From contig PYIU01000008.1 in NCBI GenBank assembly GCA_003415625.1, positions 1,302,001-1,366,000 of the forward strand: a stretch of 64,000 bases of DNA. Direction: 5' to 3'. The notes under the pieces were generated by a model. The model made no database searches and was not told where the DNA came from. It saw only the letters and a program-made list of their open reading frames with translations. The position numbers and the translations under genes are program-made. Positions 61,615-64,000 of the stretch are shown here, in pieces. This DNA comes from Aquanectria penicillioides. Lineage: Eukaryota; Ascomycota; Sordariomycetes; Hypocreales; Nectriaceae. Each line of letters opens with the position of its first letter. Position 1 is the first letter of the stretch.

Positions 61615-61873
61615 TGTTAATGGATATAGCGGCTGGGTAAAGGTAGTCGCCACTATAGATATAGCGGCCGGCTATAAGCCAACCTTAGGGGCCTTATGGG
61701 CTTAGGTCTTAAGGCTATATATTCTTATAAGGGAATCCCTGCACTATAAATAAGTGACTGCATTCTGCAACCACTATCTAGCTGCTCCTTATAAATTACA
61801 ATTGATTTGGACCGATCTATTGCGCATATTGCCTGCTATAATCGTTTCTATATGTGCCTGTATATTGTTTACA
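61615..61873 (+). repeat. 3' LTR of the copia element (259 bp)
   Basis: Starts TGTTAATGG and ends TTGTTTACA. Same length as the 5' copy and richer in G+C than the element interior. Confidence 0.93.
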
Positions 61874-62143
61874 CTATTAAATTTAAGTTAAAAGATATAT
61901 TTAAATTGCTAGACTTTTTACTTAATTATTAAGAAAGAATACTATATAGATATAAAGTAAGGAATAAATTAATATTATAGCAGTTTTTAAAAAAAAGATA
62001 ACCTTTATTTTTATTTTAATAATATTAAACCTTTCTAAAAGATTTAAGGAAATTATTCTTATAATTAATGCTAATAAAAAAGGCTAAAGTGCAGTATTAA
62101 TGCAAATAATAAAGGGAAAAAGGCATTTAATAAAGTATAAATC

Positions 62144-62288
62144 TATAAGGATAGCGCTGGGCGCGTACGAATGTGCGACAACCAGGCCCCTTATATACAG
62201 TTGTGTGGCACAATTCCGGCACATTATGCCTGAATTGCTTGATCTTTTGGTCTATTGGCCGAGTGGGCATGCCACCCCATTCATCACA
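62144..62288 (+). repeat. 5' LTR of the miniature element (145 bp)
   Basis: Starts TATAAGGATAGCG and ends CATCACA. It differs from the 3' LTR at four positions, all G/A: second base, GCGACA versus GCAACA, CACATT versus CACGTT, and CATCACA versus CGTCACA. Confidence 0.95.
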
Positions 62289-62344
62289 ATTATTCAGGCA
62301 CAACGTGGGTCTTCTGGCTGTGCGGAGGCTACGGGTTCGAACCC
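62256..62344 (+). promoter_or_regulatory. RNA polymerase III-like A box and B box in the miniature element
   Basis: TGGCCGAGTGG (62256-62266, inside the 5' LTR) fits the A-box consensus, and GGTTCGAACCC (62334-62344, in the interior) fits the B box, 78 bp apart. The B box lies in a T-arm-like hairpin. A full tRNA fold was not found. This could be a tRNA-derived segment or chance. Confidence 0.35.
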
Positions 62345-62630
62345 CGGGTCTGTGACCGCATTAGGCTTACGTTAGGCTCACAAGGCAGGTATGCAGTTGC
62401 CTGCTGCGACCGAGCCTTGGGGGTTGACATCTATTGCGTATCCCTAGGCACGGAGGACCGGCCTACTCAGGTTGACGCGTACTACGAAGCTAGCCTACGG
62501 GCGTAGCCTACGGGCATTTATCCTGGACCCCAGCTTCCTTAAGTGCGCACTGGAAAGGTTACAGAAGGGGTAGCTTGGCCCTATAATACAGCATTACAGC
62601 TCAGGACGCGCTGCTATTGAGGGGGATAAT

Positions 62631-62775
62631 TGTAAGGATAGCGCTGGGCGCGTACGAATGTGCAACAACCAGGCCCCTTATATACAGTTGTGTGGCACAA
62701 TTCCGGCACGTTATGCCTGAATTGCTTGATCTTTTGGTCTATTGGCCGAGTGGGCATGCCACCCCATTCGTCACA
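62631..62775 (+). repeat. 3' LTR of the miniature element (145 bp)
   Basis: Starts TGTAAGGATAGCG and ends CGTCACA, immediately followed by the AAATC duplication. Confidence 0.95.
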
Positions 62776-64000
62776 AAATCTAGTCTTTAAACTCCTATAG
62801 AATAAAGATATAATACTATTAAACTTAAATGTAAGGGTATATTATATAGAATTAAATGCCTTTATAGCTATATATATAAATTGCCCTTTATCTTAAAGAT
62901 AGATTCTTAAGTTTTAGTTTATTAGCTTAATAATAGGGCTAGTAATATCCTTAATATAATAATTATTTAATAAATTAATTATATTTTATTATTTAACTTT
63001 ACTATTTAATATATTTTTAAAAATAAAAACAATATAGCTAATAGACTATTTAAAAAAGATCTAAAAGTATTTAATTAAATAGGTAAAATAAAAAAGGTAA
63101 TATTAAAGAGTTTATTAATATTTATTTTAATATTATTAAAATTAAAAATAAACTAATAAAGTTAAAAAAGAATTATAATAAACCTTTATTGCAATTAAAG
63201 AAATATTTACTTTTATTAAAAAGGCTAATAGATATTACTTTATAGAATTATTAATGCTTATAGCTAAAGGCTAAAAAATACTTTATAAAAGGTAGCTACT
63301 TATAGATTAAGGCTAAAAAATAAAAAGGCAATTTAAGGTTAATTATAAAAAAAGAAAATATTTAAAAGGATTTAATTAAATTATACTATATTAATAAAGG
63401 GCATTATAGTTATAATGCCACTTATACATTTCTCTTTAAAAGGTACTATTAGTAAAATATAAAAAGGAGTATTATAAAAGCTATTAAGTAGTGCTTAATA
63501 TATTAAATATATATTCCCTAAAGACTAATAGAAGCCTTTATACCTATTAAGCCTATTTACTTAATAATAAAGATTTATTTTAATAGATAGTATATACCTT
63601 TTAATAAAGGATTTAAATTTATATTAAAAGCTAAATATAACCTTTATAAATAAATAGAGGCTAAATTAATTTTAAGATTAAATAGTTATTATATTATAAA
63701 ATTCCTTAAAAAACTGCACTATTAATATAGAATACTAAAAAGAGTAATTATTAATAATAAAAAAGAGATTATAAAAGGGATTCCTAAAGATCTTAATAGC
63801 CTTAATATAGAAATTATTAATACTTCTATTTATAACCCTAAAGTAAATAGATTTATTAAAGGTAGTTATACTATTATAATAAGTTTCCTAAAGAAAAAGA
63901 ATAAAAAAAAAAGAAAATAAATAAATATTTTATTAATAGCTTTACTAGCTAAAAGAGCAGCTATTTATATTTTATATAAAAGATTACCTTTTTATTTACT

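Larger units (their letters stand above)
56368..61873 (+). mobile_element. 5.5 kb Ty1/copia retrotransposon, RIP-mutated
   Basis: Target-site duplication CTATT (56363-56367 and 61874-61878) and LTRs of 259 bp. The primer-binding site GGTTATAAGCC follows the 5' LTR, and the tract AAAGGGAG precedes the 3' LTR. Landmarks on the plus strand: a gag zinc knuckle whose last Cys survives at 57928-57930; a protease-like segment near 58340-58380; a long integrase part; RT with YINN (from YVDD) at 60412-60423; and the copia RNase H block EAKYY at about 61060. The order protease, integrase, RT, RNase H is that of copia. Short open fragments survive at 58420-58662 and 58924-59121. Confidence 0.93.
62144..62775 (+). 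mobile_element. 632-bp miniature LTR retrotransposon (TRIM-like), little mutated
   Basis: Two 145-bp LTRs (62144-62288 and 62631-62775) flank a 342-bp interior without a credible gene. Target-site duplication AAATC lies at 62139-62143 and 62776-62780, and host copy A reads straight through this point. The interior ends in the polypurine tract GAGGGGGATAAT before the 3' LTR. Size, LTRs, tract and lack of coding capacity define a terminal-repeat retrotransposon in miniature, which depends on another element's enzymes. It is GC-rich and has CpG sites, unlike everything around it, so it arrived after the host was mutated or was too short for RIP. Open frames crossing it are judged incidental. Confidence 0.92.
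25980..64000. other. AT-rich block of RIP-mutated nested retrotransposons
   Basis: From about 25,980 to the window end, G+C falls to roughly one fifth (estimate by eye). TpA is very abundant, and CpG is essentially absent outside the miniature element and some LTRs. Recognisable retrotransposon protein frames are broken by many TAA/TAG codons at positions that were Gln or Trp, and Asp or Cys codons have become Asn or Tyr. These are the C-to-T and G-to-A changes expected of repeat-induced point mutation. No intact host gene is present. The block may be a dispersed AT isochore, a subtelomeric region or pericentromeric DNA; this cannot be decided here. Confidence 0.93.
51123..64000 (+). mobile_element. 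Degraded Ty3/gypsy-like element, host copy B, cut by window end
   Basis: Colinear with copy A from its first base to the window end. Host segments are 51123-56362, 61879-62138 and 62781-64000. A putative 141-bp LTR (51123-51263) is followed by the gag region, whose zinc knuckle at 53438-53479 keeps three of four ligands (second Cys is Tyr). The RT active site is FLNN at 56055-56066. Two insertions, a copia element and a miniature element, split it. Divergence from copy A is modest and made of transitions. Confidence 0.85.

Noticed and set aside
62100..62506. Overlapping open frames across the miniature element
   Set aside because: They start in host sequence or the 5' LTR, cross element borders, and show no protein motif.
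25980..64000. CRISPR array or regional tandem satellite
   Set aside because: Repeats are dispersed elements with LTR structure; no regular repeat-spacer pattern, and the organism is a fungus.
25980..64000. Centromere
   Set aside because: AT-rich RIP-mutated retroelements fit some fungal centromeres, but equally fit AT isochores or subtelomeres. The sequence alone cannot decide.

Overview
This window looks like the nuclear genome of a filamentous ascomycete. Genes are split by short GT-AG introns of about 50-80 nt, intergenic DNA is compact, and the products are fungal types (Mdm10, ZIP zinc transporter, eS19, a PX-associated protein, Hri1, an AAAP-type amino acid permease). The second half is a repeat block degraded in the manner of RIP (repeat-induced point mutation). 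Protein style suggests Sordariomycetes, perhaps Hypocreales, but the species cannot be named from the sequence. All exon structures, repeat ends and lengths were worked out by hand from splice signals and reading frames.

Positions 1 to about 25,980 are ordinary gene-bearing DNA. In order: a gene-free first 2.7 kb; mdm10 (+); a 3 kb gap holding small tandem repeats and a pyrimidine-rich leader; an intronless ZIP transporter (+); the three-exon ribosomal protein eS19 (+); a weakly supported small gene (-); an intronless protein with a deaminase-like motif pair, HxE then CxxC (+); a PXB/DUF3818 protein (-); a small DUF7704-type membrane protein (+); and then an amidase (-), an Hri1-like protein (+), a ten-exon amino acid permease (+) and a six-exon aldehyde dehydrogenase (-). 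The last four could form a nitrogen or aldehyde catabolic group. A 9-bp motif, ATTTCCGGC, recurs between them, but co-regulation is inference.

Near 25,980 the base composition drops abruptly and stays extremely AT-rich to the end of the window, about 38 kb. This block is nested LTR retrotransposons riddled with C-to-T and G-to-A changes. Two copies (A from 27,279, B from 51,123) of a Ty3/gypsy-like element act as hosts. Copy A is interrupted by a 6.8 kb element in minus orientation (28,907-35,675, probably copia), a 224-bp solo LTR of the same family in the opposite orientation (36,630-36,853), and a 7.9 kb gypsy chromovirus-like element (39,058-46,979). Copy B is interrupted by a 5.5 kb Ty1/copia element (56,368-61,873) and a 632-bp miniature LTR element (62,144-62,775). 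Each insertion has matching 5-bp target-site duplications. Removing them restores continuity between A and B, which proves the nesting.

The miniature element is the only GC-rich part of the block. Its two 145-bp LTRs differ at four positions, all G/A. It shares a 15-nt polypurine-tract/LTR-start junction with the 7.9 kb gypsy element, its candidate mobilising partner. The most unusual items in the window are this element, an unexplained 2.2 kb segment between the chromodomain and 3' LTR of the 7.9 kb element, and the deaminase-like gene beside eS19.
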